A stretch of DNA of 64,000 bases from Chloroflexota bacterium (GTDB taxonomy: Bacteria > Chloroflexota > Anaerolineae > Aggregatilineales > J027). The translations under genes were made by a program, and so were the position numbers. Positions 27,084 through 35,767 of this stretch are shown here, one piece after another. The notes beneath the pieces were generated by a model, which was not told the DNA's origin, ran no database searches, and saw nothing but the letters and a program-made list of their open reading frames with translations. The stretch is from the NCBI GenBank assembly GCA_016234595.1, contig JACRBG010000001.1, positions 74,810 through 138,809 on the forward strand, given 5' to 3'. Each line of letters starts with the position of its first letter. The stretch's first letter is position 1.

Positions 27084-27131
27084 GCCCTGTAACCGCCCTG
27101 TAACCGCCCTGTAACGCCGCGTTGTTATCTT
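27084..27131 (+). promoter_or_regulatory. Three 11-bp direct repeats (CTGTAAC-N4) upstream of a -10 element; Pho-box-like regulator site
   Basis: The unit GCCCTGTAACC recurs at 27084, 27095 and 27106, giving CTGTAAC three times with 4-bp CGCC spacers. Period 11 with 7+4 bp units is the geometry of OmpR/PhoB-family binding sites. The last repeat ends at 27115, and TTATCT/TATCTT (27125-27131) lies about 10 bp on, the usual place of a -10 box in activator-dependent Pho promoters. The nearest OmpR-type regulator gene is at the end of the downstream gene block. Confidence 0.6.
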
Positions 27132-27173
27132 TCACTCTCAGGTTTAGATCGTTTTTGAGAGGAGAAACACCGC

Positions 27174-29885
27174 GTGAGATTTAAACGAATAACAAGCAGT
27201 TTTCTGCTGGCGGTAATGCTAATGGTGAGTGTGCTACCGAATTTTGCGGCCCACGCCCAAAACGGCACAACCATTTCGCTGGCCGTCCCCAGTTTTTGGA
27301 AAAACCTCATCACTGAGGATTTCTTAAATGATTTCGAGTCACAATATGGTGTGGATGTCTATGTCACCTATGTAGATGCTGGATTTACCTCCGCTAGCAG
27401 CGACATCGCAACCCACTTGGACGAGGGTCAGGATTATGTCAGTCAGGCCGATGTGGTCTATCTTGACGACTCAATCTTAACCCCTGAACGAACCCGCGCA
27501 GGTTACTTTCTTGATCTTGCACCGCTCATTGCGGGTGATGGATCACTCGATACCAGTGATTTCTATCGCGCGGCTTTACAGTCCTTCCAATGGGATGCTG
27601 GCACATGGGGACTGCCCACCTCATTAGATGTCATCCTCATGACCTATGACACGGCTGCCTTTGATGAAGCGGGCTTGGCCTATCCTACCTCGGCTTGGAC
27701 ATTGGCTGATTTTGCCAACGCCGCCCGTGTATTGTCCCAAGTAGATGCAAGTGGAACAGTAACTGTCCCGGGCTTATCCGTAGCGACCTTTGGCGACAAT
27801 CTGGCCTTGTTTTTGCGGAGCCTGTTGTCACATGGATTGTATGATGACAGCACCCTCCCCAATGCACCATCTTTTTCTGACCCAGCCCTAGAAACCCTGC
27901 TAGCAGATTTTCTCGTCACATGGCAGGAACTTGAGGACGAAGGTGTTATTAGCACGGGTTTCGGGGACAACTCCGACCAAATTCCGCTACGCATTGAGCA
28001 GAGTTCTGGCCTGTCAGGTTTTGGCCCAGATTCGGTTGAACGCAGTGGCGCGTTGCTGCCCGGTGATACGGCTGGCATCACCGTGGAAGGTTTTGGGGTT
28101 AGCAGTGGAACCCAAAACCCTGAACTGGCTTATGAACTTATTAAATATCTAACCACCCGTCCCGAAGTCGCCAACAGTTTCCGTTCCAGCAGTCCTGCTC
28201 GTCGCAGCATGGTAGGTGTACAAGCTGATCAGGTTAATGCACAGGGCAGTAGTGGCCCCGGCGGTGGCGGCATCAGCTTTTCACGAGGCGGCAACCTCTC
28301 GCCTGAAAATCAAGCCATTGTAGACGAGGCGATTGAAAAGGCCCTACCCCTTTCTGAAATGCGCTTTACGGATTACATCACCATCGCGTTACAAGCAATG
28401 CGCGATGACGGGTTAGATGCCCACAGCGCGCTGCAAGAAATTGAGCAAGAAGCCATCGCCGCCGTACAAACCGCTGATGATCGTCGCAGTACCGTTGCCA
28501 TTTCGATTGTGCCACCCCCTGAACCTGTTGTACTCGCCCCCGGTGAAGTGGCGCTTAACTTCGGCATGGCCTCTTCATTTATCGTAATTGGCCCCGGCGG
28601 CGGATTACCTAATCAGGAGCAATGGGATCAGCTATCTCAAGATTTCGCCGCAAATGATCCTGATGTAGGGGCGGTCAACGTTGAACAGGCGCAAGGGCAA
28701 TCCCTCGAAGATTTGGCCCAAAATTATGACTGCTTCACCTTGGGTTATAACGCTGTCTCGGGGGATTCCGATCTCAGCAGTATCCTAAGTCTTGACCCCT
28801 TCCTCGACACCGATGTGAATTTCAGCCGCAATGACGTGATCGGCACGACCCTTATCCAATTACAGCATGATAACAAGACATGGGCTTTGCCGATTGGGAT
28901 TCAGGCGCAAGTGCTGCGTTACGATATTGACCAGTTCAATAACGCTGGTGTGCCTTTACCCGATAACGGCTGGACGGTGGATGAATTTGCCGACGCGCTG
29001 GAATCCCTACAATATAATTTGGGCGACACTGCTGCTTTCCAACCCATTGACCCTAGTGGCAACTATCTATTGATGCTGATTGCTGCTTATGGCGGCCTGC
29101 CCATTGATTATCGCACTGACCCACCGACCATCAATTACACCGACCCAGCCACAGTTGACGCCATTCGTCAGGTATTGGATTTAGCCAAGAATGGTTACAT
29201 CAACTATCAGGAACTGGGCGGCAACAGTTTTTCAATTAGAGTTGGGGGGGAAGACGACACCGCTATAGCCATAACGACTGATAGTCTCAGCCCCTTCAGT
29301 TTCCGGCGTGGTGGCCCTCCCGGTAGCGATTCAAACGACAATACAGCGATTGTTACCTATCCACGTGGCACGACCTATAACGCCATCTCCTATAACACGG
29401 TGACGGGTTATGTCAGCGCCAATGCCGAAAACCCCGAAGCGTGTTATCGCTGGTTGAGTGAAATTGCCCGCCACCCCGAACTCTATTCGGCTATGCCTGC
29501 CCGGACTTCATTACTCAGCGACCCATCCGTCACGGCGGTACAGGGCGAGGATTTGTCAGGGGTTTATAACGATCTTGCCAATCTGATAAATGATCCCAAT
29601 ACCATCACTTTCCCAGAATCGTTCCGGCAAGGGGGTTCGCCCGCCGACTTCGCCTTGGATTTCTGGCTGAAACGCGCCTTTGATCGTTATGTGTTGGAAG
29701 ATGCCGATATCCAAGTGGAGTTGGAGCAAGCGCAACAATACACCACTGACTATATGACTTGTATCAACAGCTTGCCGCCCTATGACCCAAGCAGTACCGA
29801 CCTGAATTACCTCCAAGAGTATTTCGGGCAAGTCACAACCTGCGCGGCAACCGCCGACCCAACATATCCAATACCCGGACAGTAA
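27174..29885 (+). CDS. Exported protein with two tandem extracellular solute-binding domains
   Basis: A 903-residue protein. The signal peptide is FLLAVMLMVSVLPNFAAHAQ, with no lipobox. Residues about 30-420 and 460-880 each resemble a family-1 (sugar-type) solute-binding protein. The first has ITEDFLNDFESQYG and WTLADFANAARVLSQ, and the second has NGWTVDEFADALESLQYN and FQPIDPSGNY. Normal family members have one such unit of about 400 residues, so this is a fusion or an internal duplication. It heads a block with an FtsX-type permease rather than normal importer permeases. The GTG start has GAGAGGAG 8-9 nt upstream. The ligand is unknown. Confidence 0.78.
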   Translation: MRFKRITSSFLLAVMLMVSVLPNFAAHAQNGTTISLAVPSFWKNLITEDFLNDFESQYGVDVYVTYVDAGFTSASSDIATHLDEGQDYVSQADVVYLDDSILTPERTRAGYFLDLAPLIAGDGSLDTSDFYRAALQSFQWDAGTWGLPTSLDVILMTYDTAAFDEAGLAYPTSAWTLADFANAARVLSQVDASGTVTVPGLSVATFGDNLALFLRSLLSHGLYDDSTLPNAPSFSDPALETLLADFLVTWQELEDEGVISTGFGDNSDQIPLRIEQSSGLSGFGPDSVERSGALLPGDTAGITVEGFGVSSGTQNPELAYELIKYLTTRPEVANSFRSSSPARRSMVGVQADQVNAQGSSGPGGGGISFSRGGNLSPENQAIVDEAIEKALPLSEMRFTDYITIALQAMRDDGLDAHSALQEIEQEAIAAVQTADDRRSTVAISIVPPPEPVVLAPGEVALNFGMASSFIVIGPGGGLPNQEQWDQLSQDFAANDPDVGAVNVEQAQGQSLEDLAQNYDCFTLGYNAVSGDSDLSSILSLDPFLDTDVNFSRNDVIGTTLIQLQHDNKTWALPIGIQAQVLRYDIDQFNNAGVPLPDNGWTVDEFADALESLQYNLGDTAAFQPIDPSGNYLLMLIAAYGGLPIDYRTDPPTINYTDPATVDAIRQVLDLAKNGYINYQELGGNSFSIRVGGEDDTAIAITTDSLSPFSFRRGGPPGSDSNDNTAIVTYPRGTTYNAISYNTVTGYVSANAENPEACYRWLSEIARHPELYSAMPARTSLLSDPSVTAVQGEDLSGVYNDLANLINDPNTITFPESFRQGGSPADFALDFWLKRAFDRYVLEDADIQVELEQAQQYTTDYMTCINSLPPYDPSSTDLNYLQEYFGQVTTCAATADPTYPIPGQ

Positions 29886-29908
29886 TTTATCGGTGACGAT
29901 TGGCCGAG

Positions 29909-29942
29909 GTGTGCTGAAATTGAGTGGGAGCCTTCAGCACAC
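29909..29942 (+). repeat. Perfect 10-bp inverted repeat between binding protein and permease genes
   Basis: GTGTGCTGAA (29909-29918) and TTCAGCACAC (29933-29942) are exact complements around a 14-nt loop. No T-run follows, so it is not a standard terminator. It could stabilise the upstream message and set a higher level of binding protein than of permease. Confidence 0.6.
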
Positions 29943-29972
29943 TCCCGGTCGTCCGTAGGAGACAATGACACT

Positions 29973-32726
29973 ATGTTCCGCCTTTTCGACACATTGACGC
30001 TGGTGTTTGAACGTCTATGGCAGCACCGCATTTTGGTGTTCTGGACGCTGCTTGGCCTTTCAACTGCAACAACCCTAGCACTTAGTCTGACGCTTTATGT
30101 GGATGCCGTCTATAGCAACCTGCTGGAAGATAAACTTGGCAACCCGCCGTATGCTTTCCGCCTGCGTTATCTAGGGGCATGGGAAGGCAATATCTCACCC
30201 GAAGATGTAAGCAGTGCCAGCGCCAGCATTCACCAAGAACTAGCTCAATCCATTGGGTTGCCTGTTCTGCGTGAAGCCCAATATGTCGGGGCGGGTTTTT
30301 GGGGTATTCGCGGAACTAAGTCCAACATCGGCAATTACAGTATCGGAACCTTAACCGGGGCGGATGCGCAAATTCAGATCACCGCAGGGCAATGGCCTGC
30401 CGAGCCCTCAACGGATGATGAAATTCCGGTACTGATTTCGGAAGAGATGTTTTTTACTACGGGCTTAGAAGTTGGCGATACGCTAACCGCCACGCGGTCG
30501 GGTGGCAAAACTGTTACTCTCAAAATCGCGGCGATGTGGCGGGCAGTCAATGCCGATGACACCGCGTGGTTGCTTCCCCCGAAATTTTTTAATGAAGTCC
30601 TATTGGTGCAATCGAGTGACCTCGACAAGATGATTGAAGGCAATGATACGCCGATTGAGGAAGTGGATTGGTATCTGATGTTTGATGGCAGTGGCTTACG
30701 GACTTCCGATGTCCAAACGCTGCTCACCAAAATAATTGATGGGGAACGGAGTATCAATGCCACCCTACCCGGTATCCGCCTCGATATCTCGCCCAAAAGC
30801 GGCCTCGAAGCCTTCAACAAAGAAGTTACGGAACTGCGCCAACAGTTGGTCATTGTCGTTCTACCCGTCGGGGGACTCATTCTGTATTTTGTGACGATGT
30901 TGTCGGGCATGTTGGTGGGCCGTCAGCAACAGGAAGATGTCATCCTGAGCAGTCGAGGCATGAGCCGCCGTGCTCTGTTACGACTCCACGCGCTAATGTG
31001 GTTGATTCTAGCGGGGGCCGCCCTCGCCATTGGGATTTTTGCCGCACCATCCGTTGTGGAATTGGTAGGGCGCACCACCTCATTTTTACAGTTTGATAAC
31101 CCGACCCCCAATTTGAGTATCCAGTTCACCCAGCAAGCGATTTTATTGGGAGCCGCCACCGGATTAATCGCCGCCAGTAGTGGGTTATTGATTGCATGGC
31201 GCACCACTCGCCAAAGCATTACCAGTTTTAAACAGAGTCAAGCGCGGGCAGGCAAAGCATGGTGGCAGCGCATGTATCTCGACATTATGCTGATTGTCCC
31301 TGCCGCCTATGTATTTTATAACCTGCAAGCCGAAGGTGGCCTGCAAGCCGACGCTGAAAACCCATTCAGCAACCCATTGGTATTTCTGGCCCCCACGCTG
31401 TTTTCATTGGGACTCACTCTACTATTCCTCCGTCTCTATCCCATGATTTTGAATTTCGGGGCACGTCTCATCGGTGTGACCAGCAGTATCGCTCTATTGA
31501 TGGCCCTGCGCGAACTGACCCGTTCAATCAGTCGTTATCGTGGCGCATTGTTGATGATGTGCTTCACCTTGAGTTTGACCGGGTTTACCGCATCAATGGC
31601 AAGCACCCTTGATCGTAGTTTAGAAGACACCATTGATTATGAAATCGGCGCACCATCGGTTTTGGTGGTCGCTTCCGAGGCCCAAACTGAGACTACCACC
31701 AACGACAGTGGCGAAGCCGAACAAGAACTAGTGGGCTACAACATCCTACCCGCCACCAATTTATTGGCAGTGGATGGAGTTCAGAGTGTTTCACGAGTCG
31801 GGCGCTTCACGACGCAAATCTTTCTCTCCAATCAACGCATTAGCGGCACGACCCTCGGTGTTGATCGAGGCACACTAGGCTCCATTGCCTATTTCCGCGA
31901 CGACTATGCCGATGAAAGCCTGCCCGCACTACTTAATAAACTGGCGGGTAATCGCACTGGCATCTTGCTCAGTCGCAAAACTGCCGAGACCTATCATTTA
32001 CAGGTTGGGCAAGAAATTCGGATGCAGTATTCGGCCTTAGGTGAAACCTATGAAACCACCGTGCCAATCGTCGGCTTGTTGGATTATTTCCCCACGCTTG
32101 ACCCTGCTGATGGTTTTTTTGCCATCACCAACCTTGACCCGATTTTTGAATTGGTTGGGACGGAGCTTCCTCACGATGTATGGATTAGCCTGATCCCCGG
32201 TGCTGATCGTGCTACTGTGCAGACAGGCGTTCAAGCCATCGGCTTTCCAGTGCTACGATGGCTCGATCCAAAAGAATCGCTGCTGGAGGCCCAACTTGCG
32301 CCGGGGCGACGTGGGGTACTTGGTTTTCTATCCGTTGGGTTTGTCTCGTCCATTGTGCTGACTTTGGTCGGGAGCATTATCCAAAGTACGGCTTCATTTC
32401 GCGCTCAAGCCCTGCAATTAGGTTCACTGCGGGCGATGGGTTTGGGCGGAGGCGCGGTCGGAGAATATCTCATTTTTGCTCAAGGCATCGCCTCGAGTGG
32501 GGGTGTCCTCGGCGGCACACTCATCGGGACTGCTACCACTCTGCTGTTTTTGCCACTCTTGGATTTTAGTGGAGGCCTTCCTCCCTATCTAATTCGTGTG
32601 GCATGGGATGAAATCATCTTGGTCTATGGGGTATTTGCGGGAATCCTCATTATCGTAACGCTATTAACGACCGCCCTCCTCAGCCGTGAGCATCTATCGG
32701 CTCTGGTCAAATTGGGGGATGCGTGA
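29973..32726 (+). CDS. FtsX/MacB-like ABC transporter permease, 10-TM double-module form
   Basis: A 917-residue membrane protein. One helix (about 20-43) is followed by a large outer domain (44-288). Six helices lie between about 290 and 540, a second outer domain at about 541-755, and three helices at the end. LSSRGMSRRALLRLHAL and LGSLRAMGLGGGAVGEYL are the coupling-helix segments typical of FtsX-domain permeases, so there are two FtsX modules. Such permeases do not usually import; they export lipoproteins or drugs, or transmit force across the membrane. It ends by overlapping the start region of the adaptor gene. TAGGAG lies about 11 nt before the ATG. Confidence 0.85.
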   Translation: MFRLFDTLTLVFERLWQHRILVFWTLLGLSTATTLALSLTLYVDAVYSNLLEDKLGNPPYAFRLRYLGAWEGNISPEDVSSASASIHQELAQSIGLPVLREAQYVGAGFWGIRGTKSNIGNYSIGTLTGADAQIQITAGQWPAEPSTDDEIPVLISEEMFFTTGLEVGDTLTATRSGGKTVTLKIAAMWRAVNADDTAWLLPPKFFNEVLLVQSSDLDKMIEGNDTPIEEVDWYLMFDGSGLRTSDVQTLLTKIIDGERSINATLPGIRLDISPKSGLEAFNKEVTELRQQLVIVVLPVGGLILYFVTMLSGMLVGRQQQEDVILSSRGMSRRALLRLHALMWLILAGAALAIGIFAAPSVVELVGRTTSFLQFDNPTPNLSIQFTQQAILLGAATGLIAASSGLLIAWRTTRQSITSFKQSQARAGKAWWQRMYLDIMLIVPAAYVFYNLQAEGGLQADAENPFSNPLVFLAPTLFSLGLTLLFLRLYPMILNFGARLIGVTSSIALLMALRELTRSISRYRGALLMMCFTLSLTGFTASMASTLDRSLEDTIDYEIGAPSVLVVASEAQTETTTNDSGEAEQELVGYNILPATNLLAVDGVQSVSRVGRFTTQIFLSNQRISGTTLGVDRGTLGSIAYFRDDYADESLPALLNKLAGNRTGILLSRKTAETYHLQVGQEIRMQYSALGETYETTVPIVGLLDYFPTLDPADGFFAITNLDPIFELVGTELPHDVWISLIPGADRATVQTGVQAIGFPVLRWLDPKESLLEAQLAPGRRGVLGFLSVGFVSSIVLTLVGSIIQSTASFRAQALQLGSLRAMGLGGGAVGEYLIFAQGIASSGGVLGGTLIGTATTLLFLPLLDFSGGLPPYLIRVAWDEIILVYGVFAGILIIVTLLTTALLSREHLSALVKLGDA

Positions 32727-32752
32727 TGCACCTAAGGGAGAAACACAACACG

Positions 32753-34090
32753 ATGAAAAAACAGGCTTTATCTCTGATGGCCTTGCTGATGTTGGTATCA
32801 GCGTGCAATTCGGGGAACAATTCAAACAACAATGCCCCTTCTGCCACTATTACCGCCATTCCAACAGCCCCGGCTGCGGCACGACCCAAATATACCGTGC
32901 AGCGGGGCAACGTTGAGGAGGTTTTTGAGTTCAGTGGTCGCTGGCAGCCGCGTGACCAGATGGCACTGTCATTCGAAATTAATGGCACGATTCGCCAAGT
33001 CAATGTCCGGCAGGGTGATGCGGTCAGCGCGGGGCAATTATTGGCCGACTACCAAATTGAAGACCTTGAAGAGCAGTTGCAAAGCGCCGAATTATCGCTG
33101 GAAACCGCCCAAACCAATCTTGCAACGGGCGCAGGCACGGATGTGCAGTCGGTTGAAGATGCTGAAATTCGTTTGGCTAATGCCAAATTATCGCTTGAGC
33201 AGACGAAAGCCGGCCGCGATTGGACAGGGGTCGCCAATGCACGCATTTCGCTTGATGCGGCCCAACGAGATTTGGATGATGCCGAGCAAGCCTATCAGGA
33301 AGCCCTTAGCCACCCCGAACAAGGCGCCAGTGCGGTTGATAACGCCTACACCCAATTATTGAATGCCCAAGATAGTCTACGCCGCGCTGAGAACTCGTAT
33401 TTCTCGGCAGCCCAAAGCTATAACAATGCCGACTTTAACATCAAATCTCAGGAAAACTCGGTGATCGAGGCTGAATTAGCATTGGAGCGGGCACGGAGTG
33501 GGCAAGGTGATCCAAGCGGCCTCGAAAATCTGCGCCAAGCCCAGTTGAAAGTGGATCAGCTAAAAACTGATATTGGAAGGTCATCACTCTACGCCCCCAT
33601 TGACGGTGTGATTTTGGAAGTCAGCATCAGTCCCGGCGACCAAGTGGAGGCCTATAACGCAGTCATTACTATTGGCCTGCCCGAGCCCAAAGAGGTTATT
33701 GCCAGCCTCGCCATTGGTGATGCCCAGAATTTAGGTGTTGGCATGGTGGGAGTCTGCCAAGTTGCCAATAAGCCTGAAACAGCGGTGCAATGTGCTGTGC
33801 GGCGTATCCCCAGCAGCAATCGCGATGCCGACCAAACCACCCGTATCGCCGCCGACTTTGCAGGCCTTGCTGATGGTCAATTGGTTACGGTGGATATGGC
33901 GCTGGAAACCCGTGAAAACGTTTTATGGCTACCACCTGCCGCCATCCGCACCTTTCAAAGCCGCACCTTTGTTGTACTGGATACCCCCGATGGCCCGCGC
34001 TCGGTGGATGTTGAACTTGGTTTACAAACCGATGATCGTGTCGAAATCATCAGCGGTGTCAACGAAGGCGACATCGTCGTTGGGCCATGA
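32753..34090 (+). CDS. MacA/HlyD-like periplasmic adaptor lipoprotein
   Basis: A 445-residue protein. The chosen ATG gives a lipoprotein signal with lipobox LVSAC; GTG 32723 and ATG 32726 would add a charged, unlikely leader. The mature part has a lipoyl-like half motif (IRQVNVRQGDAVSAGQLLA), a long coiled-coil hairpin (residues about 110-250) and a return half motif (LYAPIDGVILEVSISPGDQV), followed by beta-barrel domains. This is the layout of MacA-type adaptors. In a cell without an outer membrane it may extend the permease through the wall. AAGGGAG lies 12 nt upstream. Confidence 0.87.
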   Translation: MKKQALSLMALLMLVSACNSGNNSNNNAPSATITAIPTAPAAARPKYTVQRGNVEEVFEFSGRWQPRDQMALSFEINGTIRQVNVRQGDAVSAGQLLADYQIEDLEEQLQSAELSLETAQTNLATGAGTDVQSVEDAEIRLANAKLSLEQTKAGRDWTGVANARISLDAAQRDLDDAEQAYQEALSHPEQGASAVDNAYTQLLNAQDSLRRAENSYFSAAQSYNNADFNIKSQENSVIEAELALERARSGQGDPSGLENLRQAQLKVDQLKTDIGRSSLYAPIDGVILEVSISPGDQVEAYNAVITIGLPEPKEVIASLAIGDAQNLGVGMVGVCQVANKPETAVQCAVRRIPSSNRDADQTTRIAADFAGLADGQLVTVDMALETRENVLWLPPAAIRTFQSRTFVVLDTPDGPRSVDVELGLQTDDRVEIISGVNEGDIVVGP

Positions 34091-34103
34091 TAGGGGTGCA
34101 AGC

Positions 34104-35036
34104 GTGACGAGTTATATCTACTGCAAAAATCTTGTGCGGGCCTATCAAGTGGGCGGTCATGAGGTTTTGGCGCTAAAAGGTGTAGATTTTGCGATGGAAC
34201 AGGGTGAAATGGTGGCGATTGTTGGGCCAAGTGGCGCTGGCAAGAGTTCCTTGCTCAATTTATTGGGCGGGCTAGATAAACCCACCGCTGGGCAATTGAC
34301 GGTGGATGGCCTGAACTTGCTGGAACTAAAAGGCAAACGGTTAGCCGAATATCGCCTGAATCGGGTGGGCTTCGTCTGGCAAAATGTCACCCGCAATCTA
34401 TTGCCACACCGTTCTTCTTTCCATAATGTGACACTCCCGATGACACTAGCGGGACAGTCGCCGTGGCAGCGCCGCAAACAAGCCCATGAATTATTGGAAG
34501 CCGTCGGGCTAAGTGATCAGGCCCACAAACGACCCGCCACCATCTCAGGGGGTCAGCAGCAACGGGTGGCAATTGCGGTAGCCCTTGCCAATCACCCCTC
34601 TTTATTATTGGCCGACGAACCTACCGGCGCACTGGATCGCAAAAATGCCATCCAAGTGATGCAGTTGATTAATGACTTGCGGGGGCGTTATGGCCTGACC
34701 GTCTTGATGGTCACGCATGACCTTGATATTGCGGCCTATGCTGACCGAACCTTGACCTTGCGCGATGGGGCGTTGGGGCAAGACGTCTCCCATGCCTCCG
34801 AAGAAACCCCCGTATTAGACGCTGAGGGACGGATTCAATTGCCTGATACAGCCAAGTCACAGCTATCCGAGGCCACCCGTATCGCAGTAGAAGTACGGCC
34901 TGAAGGCATTTTGTTGCGACCAGAACACGATACGCCTGACGATACTCATGCGTTGCTCGATGACATGTTCCCCCAAGATGCCCCACCCTCGCGGCGACGT
35001 TGGCTACGACGGTCTAAGAAAAGGGGAGCAGCATGA
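34104..35036 (+). CDS. MacB/LolD-type ABC ATPase with C-terminal AbrB-like domain
   Basis: A 310-residue protein. Residues 1-230 are a canonical nucleotide-binding domain: GPSGAGKSS Walker A, ISGGQQQRVAIA signature, LLLADEPTGALD and MVTHD. The extra 80 residues are unusual. About residues 235-275 read LDAEGRIQLPDTAKSQL, then VEVRPEGILLRPE, which matches the swapped-hairpin AbrB/MazE fold (GRI.LP...R..L....V.V....I.L.P). A basic tail (RRRWLRRSKKRG) ends the protein. The GTG has AGGGG 7 nt upstream; the frame is open further upstream but lies inside the adaptor gene. The stop overlaps the next ATG. Confidence 0.85.
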   Translation: MTSYIYCKNLVRAYQVGGHEVLALKGVDFAMEQGEMVAIVGPSGAGKSSLLNLLGGLDKPTAGQLTVDGLNLLELKGKRLAEYRLNRVGFVWQNVTRNLLPHRSSFHNVTLPMTLAGQSPWQRRKQAHELLEAVGLSDQAHKRPATISGGQQQRVAIAVALANHPSLLLADEPTGALDRKNAIQVMQLINDLRGRYGLTVLMVTHDLDIAAYADRTLTLRDGALGQDVSHASEETPVLDAEGRIQLPDTAKSQLSEATRIAVEVRPEGILLRPEHDTPDDTHALLDDMFPQDAPPSRRRWLRRSKKRGAA

Positions 35037-35767
35037 AAGACAATCACAAAATGCCCCCTAGCACAGCCTGTGTCAAAGTCACCCGCATCGAGCGCCGTTT
35101 TGGAGAAGTTCAAGTATTGCGCGGTGTGGATTTGACCGTCCAACGAGGTCAGCTAGTAGCCCTATATGGCCCGTCTGGCAGTGGCAAAACGACCCTTTTG
35201 AATCTGATAGGTGCGCTGGATCGCCCAACGGCTGGGCAGATCGAATTTTATGGACAAGATATTTTGCGGATGAATGACCGCGCCCGCACCAAACTGCGCC
35301 GCAAACAAATCGGCTTTATTTTTCAAAGTTCGACGCTGCTGCCAACCTATACAGCAGTCGAAAATATTGATCTCGCCCTGCGCCTACTGAAATTGAATAT
35401 TTTAGAACGCAACCGTCGTGCCAAGTCTGCATTGCAAGCGGTAGGTCTCAGCGCATGGGCCAATCATGTGCCAGATGAATTAAGTGGTGGTCAGCGTCAG
35501 CGGGTGGCAATTGCCCGTGCCTTAGCGATGCACCCTAAATTAATTCTAGCTGACGAACCAACTAGCGGTCTAGATACACGCAATGCCCGCCGCATGTTAG
35601 CGTTGTTTCGCAGTATTGCCGCCTCACAAGGCACTACTTTTCTAATCGTGTCGCACGACCCCATGGTGGTCGAATACGTTGACCATGCCTACGACCTTTT
35701 TGACGGGCAATTGACTCCCCGTTTGATTGTTCGAGAAGAAACACCTAAAGAGGAAATCCTATGCTAA
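35033..35767 (+). CDS. MacB/LolD-type ABC ATPase
   Basis: A 244-residue single nucleotide-binding domain with all motifs: GPSGSGKTT, FQSSTLLPTYTAVENI (Q-loop), LSGGQRQRVAIARAL, LILADEPTSGLD and IVSHD. This is the subfamily that powers FtsX-type permeases. With the previous ATPase it may form a heterodimer with two working sites. Start and stop overlap both neighbours (ATGA at the start; the LysM gene starts 6 nt before its end), so translation of the block is tightly coupled. Confidence 0.9.
   Translation: MKDNHKMPPSTACVKVTRIERRFGEVQVLRGVDLTVQRGQLVALYGPSGSGKTTLLNLIGALDRPTAGQIEFYGQDILRMNDRARTKLRRKQIGFIFQSSTLLPTYTAVENIDLALRLLKLNILERNRRAKSALQAVGLSAWANHVPDELSGGQRQRVAIARALAMHPKLILADEPTSGLDTRNARRMLALFRSIAASQGTTFLIVSHDPMVVEYVDHAYDLFDGQLTPRLIVREETPKEEILC

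Noticed and set aside
26585-27103. Plus-strand frame of about 172 codons across the end of the second permease and the 11-bp repeats
   Set aside because: Most of it lies in another frame of the permease gene and the product is rich in Trp, Cys and His without any pattern.
30374-30910. Open minus-strand frame of about 178 codons opposite the FtsX-type permease gene
   Set aside because: Antisense to a well-supported gene, Ser/Ile-rich shadow composition, no ribosome-binding site seen.
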